This document shows positions 1 through 5,439 of a DNA stretch of 5,925 bases, one piece after another (within the stretch, counting starts at the first letter, position 1; each line of letters opens with the position of its first letter). The DNA comes from Phenylobacterium sp. CCH9-H3. Lineage in GTDB: Bacteria > Pseudomonadota > Alphaproteobacteria > Caulobacterales > Caulobacteraceae. A program made the position numbers and the translations under genes. The notes under the pieces are model-generated. The model ran no database searches. It was not told where the DNA came from and was given only the letters and a program-made list of their open reading frames with translations. The stretch covers positions 1 through 5,925 of the forward strand of contig NZ_LSJI01000208.1 of the NCBI RefSeq assembly GCF_001557235.1, in the 5' to 3' direction.

Positions 1-119
1 TGCCGCTCTGGCAGGACAAGCTGTTCATCTTCCTGATGAAGAACGCCGCCAACCCGACGGACTTCTACAAGATCCCGCCGGGCCGCGTGGTCGAAATGGG
101 GACCCAGGTCACCGTCTAG
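1..119 (+). CDS. kup: Kup-type potassium transporter, C-terminal end (5' end outside window)
   Basis: Only the last 38 codons and the TAG stop (117-119) are visible. The peptide starts [19 protein letters not shown] and ends in [15 protein letters not shown]. In Kup/HAK potassium-proton symporters the cytoplasmic C-terminal domain ends in the same way: an LF.F..RNA-like helix, then a short D-F/Y-segment, then I-P-x-x-R-V-V-E-x-G-x-Q-V at the extreme end (E. coli Kup ends in a closely similar motif). The family takes up K+ across the inner membrane. The identification rests on this tail alone, so the transmembrane core and the length cannot be checked. The next gene starts on the base after this stop, so the two are probably co-transcribed and translationally coupled. 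Confidence 0.85.
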   Translation, partial: PLWQDKLFIFLMKNAANPTDFYKIPPGRVVEMGTQVTV

Positions 120-488
120 ATGATCACCGCCCTGCACTTCATCGCCGACGGCCTGTGGATCGTCGCCATGGCCCTGATCGCCTCCACCAGCCGCGGCGCG
201 CTGAAGCGCGTGCCGGCCGGCGCGAGGATGCCGATGCAGTGGGGCAAGGACGGCCGGCCCACCTGGCGGCTGGCCCGCAACGTGGCCCTCGGCGTGATGT
301 TCGGCACGCCCCTGGTGCTCGGCCTGGCGCTGTCGGCCATGTCGCGGCTGGCGGTGCACGACCTGCAGTCGGCCGTGATCCTCTTCCTCTCGCGGGCCCT
401 GCTGGCGGGGCTGTTCGCCGTCGTGTGCCTGACATGGCTGCGAGGCAGTCTGCGCACGCTGGAGGACGAGGGCGTGGTTTCGCCTTGA
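120..488 (+). CDS. Small integral membrane protein, three predicted helices, function unknown
   Basis: This is a 122-residue protein. Its ATG directly follows the kup stop (TAG-ATG, no gap), and no good ribosome binding site stands in front of it, which favours translational coupling to kup. Hydrophobic segments lie at about residues 4-22, 52-74 and 83-107, with a short acidic C-terminal tail (LEDEG). Between helices 1 and 2 is [14 protein letters not shown] (residues 36-49). It resembles the loop after the first helix in DUF1648/SdpI-like proteins (IPxHWxxxGxPD), but the likeness is short and assignment to that family is tentative. It is a real gene rather than a shadow: its hydrophobicity is membrane-like, it sits tightly against kup, and its frame is uninterrupted. 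I do not recognise a specific function. A role alongside Kup is only suggested by position. Confidence 0.75.
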   Translation: MITALHFIADGLWIVAMALIASTSRGALKRVPAGARMPMQWGKDGRPTWRLARNVALGVMFGTPLVLGLALSAMSRLAVHDLQSAVILFLSRALLAGLFAVVCLTWLRGSLRTLEDEGVVSP

Positions 489-552
489 ACCCTCGGGCCG
501 CCTGCCCTTAAAGGCGCGACGTCTCCGCTTCTCTCCGAAGGCTTCCAACTCC

Positions 553-1776
553 ATGGCCGACATCAAGAAGGTCGTCCTCGCCTATTCCGGCGGGCTCGAC
601 AGCTCCACCATCGTCAAGTGGCTGCAGACCGAGCTGGGCGCCGAGGTGGCGACCTTCACGGCCGACCTGGGCCAGGGCGAGGAGGTGGAGCCGGCGCGTC
701 ACAAGGCCATCACCCTGGGCGTGAAGCCGGAGTACGCCTTCGTCGAGGACGTGCGGGAGGAGTTCGTCCGCGACTACGTCTTCCCCATGTTCCGCGCGAA
801 CACGGTCTATGAAGGCCAGTACCTCCTGGGCACCTCGATCGCGCGGCCGCTGATCGCCAAGAAGCAGATCGAGATCGCCCGGAAGATCGGCGCCGACGCC
901 GTGGCTCACGGCGCGACCGGCAAGGGCAACGACCAGGTCCGCTTCGAGATCGCCTACTACGCCCTGGAGCCCGACATCCACGTGGTGGCGCCCTGGCGCG
1001 AGTGGGACTTCAAGAGCCGCGAGGCCCTGCTGGACTTCGCCGAGAAGCACCAGATCCCGATCACCAAGGACAAGCGCGGCGAGGCGCCGTTCAGCGTCGA
1101 CGCCAACCTGCTGCACTCCTCGTCCGAGGGGAAGGTGCTGGAGGATCCGGCGGTCGAGGCGCCCGAGTTCGTCCACCAGCGCACGATCAGCCCCGAGGAC
1201 GCGCCGGACAAGCCGACCGTCTTCACCATGGATTTCGAGAACGGCGACCCCGTGGCCATCGACGGCGAGAAGCTGTCGCCGGCCGCCCTGCTGACCCGGC
1301 TGAACCAGCTGGGCCACGACAACGGCGTGGGCCGCCTCGACCTGGTGGAGAACCGCTACGTCGGCATGAAGTCGCGCGGCGTCTACGAGACCCCCGGCGG
1401 CACGATCCTGCTGCACGCCCACCGCGGCATGGAGTCCATCACCCTCGACCGCGGCGCCATGCACCTGAAGGACGAGCTGATGCCGAAGTACGCATCGCTC
1501 ATCTACAACGGCTTCTGGTTCGCCCCCGAGCGGGAGATGCTGCAGGCGGCCATCGACCTTTCCCAAAAGAACGTCACCGGCCAGGTCCGGGTGAAGCTCT
1601 ACAAGGGCGGCGTGACCGTGATCGGCCGCACCAGCCCCTACTCGCTGTACGACCAGGAGCTGGTCACGTTCGAAGAAGGCAAGATCGCCTACGATCACCG
1701 GGACGCGGCGGGCTTCATCAAACTCAACGCCCTGCGCCTGCGGGTGGCGGCCAAGCGCGACAAGCGGGGCGGCTAA
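553..1776 (+). CDS. argG: Argininosuccinate synthase
   Basis: This cytoplasmic enzyme joins citrulline and aspartate with ATP hydrolysis to AMP and PPi, giving argininosuccinate, the penultimate step of arginine synthesis. The 407 residues match the usual 400-410 length of the bacterial form. The N-terminal ATP-pyrophosphatase loop is AYSGGLDSS (residues 10-18); many homologues have SGGLDTS, so the T-to-S change is conservative. [10 protein letters not shown] (35-44), the ATP/citrulline-binding stretch [13 protein letters not shown] (120-132) and [13 protein letters not shown] (181-193) are all present and in order. The start is supported by the family N-terminus (a few residues before the VVLAYSGG strand) and by GAAGG-like sequence (GAAGG at 537-541), although the 11-base spacer is long. 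It stands apart from other arg genes here. Its stop overlaps the stop of the convergent KTSC gene. Confidence 0.98.
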   Translation: MADIKKVVLAYSGGLDSSTIVKWLQTELGAEVATFTADLGQGEEVEPARHKAITLGVKPEYAFVEDVREEFVRDYVFPMFRANTVYEGQYLLGTSIARPLIAKKQIEIARKIGADAVAHGATGKGNDQVRFEIAYYALEPDIHVVAPWREWDFKSREALLDFAEKHQIPITKDKRGEAPFSVDANLLHSSSEGKVLEDPAVEAPEFVHQRTISPEDAPDKPTVFTMDFENGDPVAIDGEKLSPAALLTRLNQLGHDNGVGRLDLVENRYVGMKSRGVYETPGGTILLHAHRGMESITLDRGAMHLKDELMPKYASLIYNGFWFAPEREMLQAAIDLSQKNVTGQVRVKLYKGGVTVIGRTSPYSLYDQELVTFEEGKIAYDHRDAAGFIKLNALRLRVAAKRDKRGG

Positions 1777-1979
1777 CCCTCCAGCCGGTTGTACGGATAC
1801 TGGTCGCGGATCTCGGCCTGGAAGAAGCGGCCCTTCGAGTCCGCGTCCAGGAACGAGCGATGCACCTCGCCCGGCACGCCAACATAGATGTAGCGCTCGC
1901 CGCTGGTGAAGCGGACGAGCAGCTTCTCGTGGTCCTGGTCGTAGTCGATGGCCTGGATGGCCGTGGATTCGACGTCCAT
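1773..1979 (-). CDS. Stand-alone KTSC-domain protein
   Basis: This is a 68-residue protein made of a single KTSC domain, the fold named after the C-terminal domain of some lysyl-tRNA synthetases. Visible hallmarks are the N-terminal [12 protein letters not shown] segment, the central strand pair [15 protein letters not shown] with the YxY motif at residues 30-32, and the C-terminal [20 protein letters not shown] block. The length fits free-standing family members. The function is not known, and RNA binding has been suggested for the domain. GGGAG (plus-strand positions 1987-1991) lies 7 bases before the ATG and supports the start. The gene is transcribed toward argG and the two stop codons overlap in CTAA. 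Upstream it is divergent from the MAPEG gene, with 128 bp between the starts. Confidence 0.92.
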   Translation of the reverse strand: MDVESTAIQAIDYDQDHEKLLVRFTSGERYIYVGVPGEVHRSFLDADSKGRFFQAEIRDQYPYNRLEG

Positions 1980-2107
1980 CGGCGGTCTCCCAAGGGCTGT
2001 ACGCCCCTAGAACGCACGGCGCGATCCAATCGGTTCCCCCCGAACGCATAAGGCGCCACTGTCGCGCCAACGGCGGCGCTTGTTCGCCTCAGGGTTCGGG
2101 AGGCCTC

Positions 2108-2509
2108 ATGCAAAGCCACGCCTACGTCGCCATCGTCAGCCTTCTGGCGTTGCTGGTCTACTTCTGGATGGGACTCCAGGTGGGCAAGGCCCGCGGCAAG
2201 TGCGGGATCCAGGCGCCGACGATGACGGGCGACCCGGTGCTGGAGCGCACCATCCGCGCGCACTACAACACCCTCGAGTGGCTGCCGCTGTTCCTCGTGC
2301 CGCTCTGGCTGTTCGCGATCTACTGGAGCGACCTCTGGGCGGCGCTGATCGGCCTGGTCTGGATCGTGGGCCGGATCGTCTATCAGATCGGCTATGTGGC
2401 CGACCCCAAGAAGCGCGAGGCCGGCTTCCTGATCCAGGCCCTGGCGGTGGCCGTATTGCTCTTCGGGGCCCTCGGCCGCCTCGTCTATGTGCTGGCTGTG
2501 ACGGGCTGA
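2108..2509 (+). CDS. MAPEG family membrane protein
   Basis: This is a 133-residue inner-membrane protein with four predicted helices (about residues 5-24, 56-73, 76-96 and 106-130). The signature of the MAPEG family (membrane-associated proteins in eicosanoid and glutathione metabolism) is clear: ERTIRAHYNTLEWLPLFL (46-63) with the Arg, Asn and Glu at 50, 54 and 57, followed by GRIVYQIGY (88-96) before the last helix. Eukaryotic relatives are microsomal glutathione transferases and leukotriene C4 synthase, which act as trimers on glutathione. Bacterial members are mostly uncharacterised, so glutathione-dependent detoxification is only a family-based guess. GGGAGG at 2098-2103 with a 4-base spacer supports the ATG. 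It appears to be a single-gene unit: an opposing gene lies upstream and a separate candidate promoter lies downstream. Confidence 0.92.
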   Translation: MQSHAYVAIVSLLALLVYFWMGLQVGKARGKCGIQAPTMTGDPVLERTIRAHYNTLEWLPLFLVPLWLFAIYWSDLWAALIGLVWIVGRIVYQIGYVADPKKREAGFLIQALAVAVLLFGALGRLVYVLAVTG

Positions 2510-2515
2510 TTGATA

Positions 2516-2537
2516 CGCCGCAACCACAATTGCGGCG
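2516..2537. repeat. Perfect 8-bp inverted repeat, operator or terminator candidate
   Basis: The arms CGCCGCAA (2516-2523) and TTGCGGCG (2530-2537) are exactly complementary around a 6-base loop. The hairpin begins 7 bp after the MAPEG stop codon. No T-run follows, so it is not a classic Rho-independent terminator. Its right arm coincides with the best -35-like element for the downstream lipoprotein gene, which would suit a repressor site. Whether it acts as RNA or as a DNA operator is undecided. Confidence 0.5.
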
Positions 2538-2558
2538 AAGTGTTGTGAAACATAAGTC
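2530..2558 (+). promoter_or_regulatory. Candidate housekeeping promoter of the lipoprotein gene
   Basis: TTGCGGC (2530-2536) and CATAAGTC (2551-2558) are 14 bp apart. They partly fit the Caulobacter sigma-73 consensus (TTGACGS, 10-14 bp, GCTANAWC): the TTG core is present, and TANAWC matches except at one position. Transcription would start near 2565, about 30 bases before the ATG at 2596. This is a match by eye only, and the elements are degenerate. Confidence 0.3.
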
Positions 2559-2595
2559 TTCCCGATTGGGGGACGTTTGAGTTCGAGATCCGACA

Positions 2596-3180
2596 ATGTC
2601 TAGGAAATCAGCCGCTTTCGCCATCGCCCTGGCCTTATCGGCCGGGCTCGCGGCCTGCGCGACGCCGACGCCGTACCAGCCCAACATCAAGGGACAGTCC
2701 ACCGCCGGGGGCTATTCCGAGATCCGGCTGGAGCCCAACCGCTATCGCGTGAACTTCATGGGCAACTCTCTGACCAGCCGCGAGACGGTGGAGGGCTATC
2801 TGCTCTTCCGCGCCGCCGAGCTGACGGTCGAGAGCGGTTACGACTGGTTCGCCATCGTCGACCGGGACACCGACAAGAAAACCCGGACCTACGTCGAGCC
2901 CGACCCCTTCTACCGGCCCTGGTACGGATCCTACGGCTTCTGGCGGCCGTCGTGGCGCTACTATGGCGCGGGCTATGGCTGGCGCGGCTGGGACCCGTTC
3001 TGGGGTGATCCCTTCTGGGCCGATCGCGTCGATGTCCGCACCGTGGAGCGGTTCGAGGCCTCGGCCGAGATCGTCATGCAGAAGGGGCCCAAGCCCGCCG
3101 ACGACGTCAGGGCCTTCGACGCCCGTGCCGTCATCGAGAACCTGAAACCGCGGGTGCAGTACCCCGAACCCCGGCGCTGA
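2596..3180 (+). CDS. Lipoprotein resembling the CC0125/CC1285 family
   Basis: This is a 194-residue envelope lipoprotein. The signal peptide runs to the lipobox GLAAC, with the lipidated Cys at 21. The next residue is Ala rather than Asp, so the Lol sorting rule predicts transfer to the outer membrane. The conserved part is GYSEIRLEPNRYRVNFMGNS (39-58) followed by TSRETVEGYLLFRAAELT and SGYDWFAIVDRDTDK (80-94), which I recognise as the pattern of the CC0125/CC1285 family; its function is unknown. Residues 104-141 are an aromatic, Gly and Pro-rich stretch with many Tyr and Trp (for example YRPWYGSYGFWRPSWRYY). The C-terminal part (145-180) returns to an ordinary strand-forming composition with ERFEASAEIVMQKG. 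The ribosome binding site is weak (GAGA at 2585-2588), but the start is fixed by the signal peptide. It is likely its own transcription unit, with hairpins after its stop. Confidence 0.88.
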   Translation: MSRKSAAFAIALALSAGLAACATPTPYQPNIKGQSTAGGYSEIRLEPNRYRVNFMGNSLTSRETVEGYLLFRAAELTVESGYDWFAIVDRDTDKKTRTYVEPDPFYRPWYGSYGFWRPSWRYYGAGYGWRGWDPFWGDPFWADRVDVRTVERFEASAEIVMQKGPKPADDVRAFDARAVIENLKPRVQYPEPRR

Positions 3181-3186
3181 AACCGA

Positions 3187-3223
3187 CGCCTTCCCCCCGC
3201 CGCCGGGCGACGGAGGGAGGGCG
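3187..3223 (+). terminator. GC-rich hairpin just after the lipoprotein stop, possible terminator
   Basis: The left arm CGCCTTCCCCCC (3187-3198) pairs with GGAGGGAGGGCG (3212-3223) over 12 positions, with one G-U wobble and one C-A mismatch, around a 13-base loop. It starts 6 bases after the TGA. The stem should be very stable, but no T-tract follows (the next bases are CGACGTCG, itself a palindrome), so it may work as a Rho-dependent end or as a 3'-end stabiliser instead. It was found by eye without a folding calculation. Confidence 0.4.
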
Positions 3224-3294
3224 CGACGTCGACCTGCCCACGCGGTGCCTCCAAGCCCGCCCGTCCAACGAATAATAGGAATACCCCGCGATTC

Positions 3295-3320
3295 CGCCGG
3301 CTTGCCGTTTGCAAGCGGCG
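3295..3320 (+). terminator. Second hairpin with short T-runs, possible terminator or leader structure
   Basis: CGCCGGCTTGC (3295-3305) pairs with GCAAGCGGCG (3311-3320) through 10 base pairs and one bulged G, with a 5-base loop CGTTT. The downstream sequence has separated T-runs (TTT at 3324-3326, TTTT at 3331-3334), so it looks more like an intrinsic terminator than the first hairpin, although the tail is interrupted. It lies 115 bp after the lipoprotein stop and about 50 bp before the caspase gene start. It could therefore end the upstream transcript or sit in the promoter or leader of the caspase gene. Confidence 0.4.
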
Positions 3321-3358
3321 CGGTTTCGGATTTTCGGGTATCTTGTTAAGGTTGGGGT

Positions 3359-3370
3359 GGAGGGTGGAAG
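3359..3370 (+). promoter_or_regulatory. Ribosome binding site that fixes the caspase gene start
   Basis: GGAGGG (3359-3364) lies 8 bases before the ATG at 3373. An earlier in-frame TTG at 3343 would extend the protein by 10 residues, but no purine-rich site stands at a suitable distance before it, and the extension would place extra residues ahead of an already complete signal peptide. The ATG is therefore preferred. Confidence 0.75.
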
Positions 3371-3372
3371 TG

Positions 3373-5421
3373 ATGCGTAGGGCGTTGTCGTCGCCCCCGG
3401 CCGGTCATGGGCCGAAGCGCCGCTGGAAAGCGATCTTCGCGGCGGTCGTGATCAACGTCGTGGCCGCCAACGGCGCCTGGGCGGCGCAACGCGTGGCGCT
3501 GATCGTCGGCGTCTCCAAATACGACAAGGTCCCGAGCCTAGCGAACCCCGCCAAGGACGCCCGGCTGGTGCAGACCACCCTGCAGAAGCTGGGCTTCCAG
3601 GTGAAGGTGCTGACGGACCCCAACCGCAACCAGCTGATCGAGGGCCTGGGCCAGTTCGAGGAGGACGCCAAGGGGTCGGAAGCGGCGGTGATCTACTACG
3701 CCGGCCACGGGGCGATGATCGACGGCGTCAACTACCTGCTGCCCAAGGACGCGCTGAGCACCAACAAGTCCGCCCTGACCGGCACCTCGGTCGAGTCCGC
3801 CCGCCTGGGCCAAGCCATGATGGGCGCCAAGGCCGTGCGCCTGATCATCCTGGACGCCTGCCGCAACAACCCCACCGCCACCCGCAGCATCGGCGGCAAC
3901 AGCCGGGGCCTCGCCCGCGAGACCGGCCCCACCAGCGTCGCCGTCGTCACCCTGATGGCCGCCGGCCCCGGCCAGGTGGCCCAGGACGGCGCCGGCGGGG
4001 CGGCCAACAGCCCCTTCGCCATCGCCCTGACCCAGGGCCTCACCCGGCCCGGCATCACCGTGGGCGAGCTGCCCAGCTATGTCCAGGCCGAGGTCGAGCG
4101 GATGACCGAGGGCGAGCAGACGCCCGACCTACAGGGCATCTGGCCCAACGTGCACTGGAGCTTCGACCCCAACGGTCCGGCCAGGTCCGCGGCGGCCTCC
4201 GCCGCCGATCTCACCAAGATAAAGTGGGAGAAGGACCAGGTCTTCTGGAACACGGTCAAGGACTCGGACGATCCGGCCGACTTCAAGGCCTATATGGAGG
4301 CGCAGGATCGCGGCGAGATCACCGGCTCCTTCCGTAAGCTGGCCGCCAACCGCATCCGGGCGCTCGAGAAGCTGCCCGCCGGCTCGTTCCAGGTGGCGTC
4401 GCGCTCGGCCCAGCCGGGACAGGACCTGGTGATCAGCGCCCGCGAGGCCTTCGCCCGCGGGGACTACGCCGCCGCCGCCCGCGACTGGAACGCGGCCGCC
4501 AAGGCCGGCAACGGCGCGGCCATGTACAACCTCGGCGTCATGTCTCTGACGGGCAAGGGCGCGCCCAAGGACGCCGCCGCCGCGGCGCGCTGGTTCAAGG
4601 CCTCGGCCGACGCCGGCCACTCCGGCGGGATGGTCAACTGGGCCCTGTGCCGCCTGAACGGCTTCGGCACAGCCAAGGACGAACGCGACGGGTTCGGCTG
4701 GCTGCAGAAGGCGTCGGATAAGGGTTCGGCCACCGCCATGGGCATGCTGGCGGAAGCCTACTTGCGCGGCCGCGGGGTGGCCCCGGATCCGCGTCAGGCC
4801 GCGTCCTGGCTGCAAAAGGCGGTGGACGCCGGCGACGGCCCCTCGATCGCCCAGCTCGGCGACCTGTATGAGCGCGGCCAGGGCGTCCCACGCGATCCGC
4901 GCCGGGCGTTCACCCTCTACGAGCGGGCGGCCGTGGCCGGGGACACCGACGCCATGGTGCGCCTCGGCTACGCCTACGAGGACGGCGAGGCGGTCCGCAA
5001 GGACGAAGTGCAGGCCGCCACCTGGTACCAACGCGCCGCGGAGGCCGGCAACAGCGAGGGCATGTCCAGCTTGGCCGTCATGCTCGAAACCGGTAGCGGG
5101 TTACCTCAGGACTATGCGCGCGCCGCAGAATACTATCGGTTGGCCGCAAACGCCGGTGACGCGCGCGGCTATCTCGGCCTAGGCAGCATGACCGCGCGCG
5201 GCGCGGGCGTGCGGGCCAATCCGGCCGAGGCGGTGCGGCTATTCCAGGCCGCGGCCGACCGGGGCAGCGCGCTCGCCATGCGCAACCTCGGGATCATGTA
5301 CGAGACCGGCCAGGGCGTGCGCGCCGACCGGAAGAAGGCGATCGAGTACTACCGCAAGGCTCTCGCGGCCGGCGACCAGGACGCGCGTGGCGAACTGGAG
5401 CGGCTGGGAGTCAGCAGCTAG
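3373..5421 (+). CDS. Exported caspase-like protease (peptidase C14) with eight Sel1 repeats
   Basis: From the ATG at 3373 the protein has 682 residues. Residues 1-37 form a signal peptide: a long basic start (KRRWK at 15-19), the hydrophobic core IFAAVVINVVAA, and a cleavage site after AWA (35-37). A caspase-like p20 domain follows (about 39-265). It opens with RVALIVGVSKYD; the predicted catalytic His112 lies in YYAGHGA and Cys163 in ILDACRNNP, both intact, so it is probably an active cysteine protease. Bacterial relatives (orthocaspases/metacaspases) usually cut after Arg or Lys; specificity here is not shown. Residues 280-335 hold a linker (QVFWNTVKDSDDPADFKAYM) of the kind seen in caspase-repeat fusions. 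Sel1 repeats follow from about 382 to 669, eight units of 36 residues, forming a helical scaffold that usually binds protein partners. With the signal peptide it should act in the periplasm. A glycine-rich secreted protein gene follows 18 bp downstream and probably shares the transcript. Confidence 0.93.
   Translation: MRRALSSPPAGHGPKRRWKAIFAAVVINVVAANGAWAAQRVALIVGVSKYDKVPSLANPAKDARLVQTTLQKLGFQVKVLTDPNRNQLIEGLGQFEEDAKGSEAAVIYYAGHGAMIDGVNYLLPKDALSTNKSALTGTSVESARLGQAMMGAKAVRLIILDACRNNPTATRSIGGNSRGLARETGPTSVAVVTLMAAGPGQVAQDGAGGAANSPFAIALTQGLTRPGITVGELPSYVQAEVERMTEGEQTPDLQGIWPNVHWSFDPNGPARSAAASAADLTKIKWEKDQVFWNTVKDSDDPADFKAYMEAQDRGEITGSFRKLAANRIRALEKLPAGSFQVASRSAQPGQDLVISAREAFARGDYAAAARDWNAAAKAGNGAAMYNLGVMSLTGKGAPKDAAAAARWFKASADAGHSGGMVNWALCRLNGFGTAKDERDGFGWLQKASDKGSATAMGMLAEAYLRGRGVAPDPRQAASWLQKAVDAGDGPSIAQLGDLYERGQGVPRDPRRAFTLYERAAVAGDTDAMVRLGYAYEDGEAVRKDEVQAATWYQRAAEAGNSEGMSSLAVMLETGSGLPQDYARAAEYYRLAANAGDARGYLGLGSMTARGAGVRANPAEAVRLFQAAADRGSALAMRNLGIMYETGQGVRADRKKAIEYYRKALAAGDQDARGELERLGVSS
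4516..5379 (+). repeat. Eight tandem Sel1 repeats of 36 codons within the caspase gene
   Basis: The conserved repeat position A-M/small-x-x-L-G falls at residues 384, 420, 456, 492, 528, 564, 600 and 636, a spacing of exactly 36 with no insertion or deletion. Each unit follows the Sel1 pattern of L-G-x-x-Y/M, G-x-G-V, D, A, W/Y-x-x-A-A and G. A degenerate half-unit precedes them (about 355-380, AREAFARGDYAAAARDW), and the start of a ninth (ARGELERLG) ends the protein. The units have diverged in DNA sequence, so this is an old protein repeat rather than a recent DNA duplication. Confidence 0.9.
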
Positions 5422-5439
5422 GGACGACGGGGGACGACG
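5421..5439 (+). repeat. Tandem 10-bp repeat carrying the ribosome binding site of the next gene
   Basis: GGGACGACG occurs at 5421-5429 and again at 5431-5439, a 10-bp period that fills the whole gap between the caspase stop and the next ATG at 5440. The first copy includes the last base of the TAG stop. The second copy supplies GGGGGA (5429-5434 region), 5 bases before the ATG. Either copy could bind the ribosome, but only the second is at a normal distance. Confidence 0.7.

Noticed and set aside
485..513. TTGAAC and TTAAAG, 17 bp apart, as an argG promoter
   Set aside because: The -10 element matches only half of the consensus and part of the site lies in the previous gene's stop region, so it is not strong enough to annotate.
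2033..2045. GTTC-CCCCC-GAAC small inverted repeat in the divergent spacer
   Set aside because: Four-base arms are expected by chance in GC-rich DNA, and no second copy is present.
1002..2051. A 349-codon plus-strand frame overlapping argG
   Set aside because: It is the +1 shadow of argG, Arg/Pro/Gly-rich and without family features.
508..2070. A 520-codon open frame on the minus strand opposite argG
   Set aside because: It is antisense to a certain argG and runs on across the KTSC gene in another frame. Its composition (rich in Arg, Gly, Leu, Val, Asp) is what GC-biased codons give when read in reverse, and no domain is recognisable.
2046..2070. Minus-strand TTGGCGC (2064-2070) and CCTTATGC (2046-2053) as the KTSC promoter
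   Set aside because: The -35 and the 10-bp spacing fit a Caulobacter-type promoter, but the -10 element matches poorly.
1724..2596. A 290-codon minus-strand frame across KTSC, the divergent spacer and the MAPEG gene
   Set aside because: It overlaps two well-supported genes in wrong frames, and its amino acid content is typical of a GC-driven shadow.
3415..3429. KRRWK in the caspase signal peptide as a twin-arginine (Tat) motif
   Set aside because: Only the Arg pair fits. The Ser/Thr before it and the Phe-Leu after it are missing, so a Sec-type signal is more likely.
4129..5031. A 300-codon open frame on the minus strand within the caspase-Sel1 gene
   Set aside because: It is a shadow of the repeat region. 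The opposite strand carries clear protease and Sel1 motifs, and this frame has none and no ribosome binding site.
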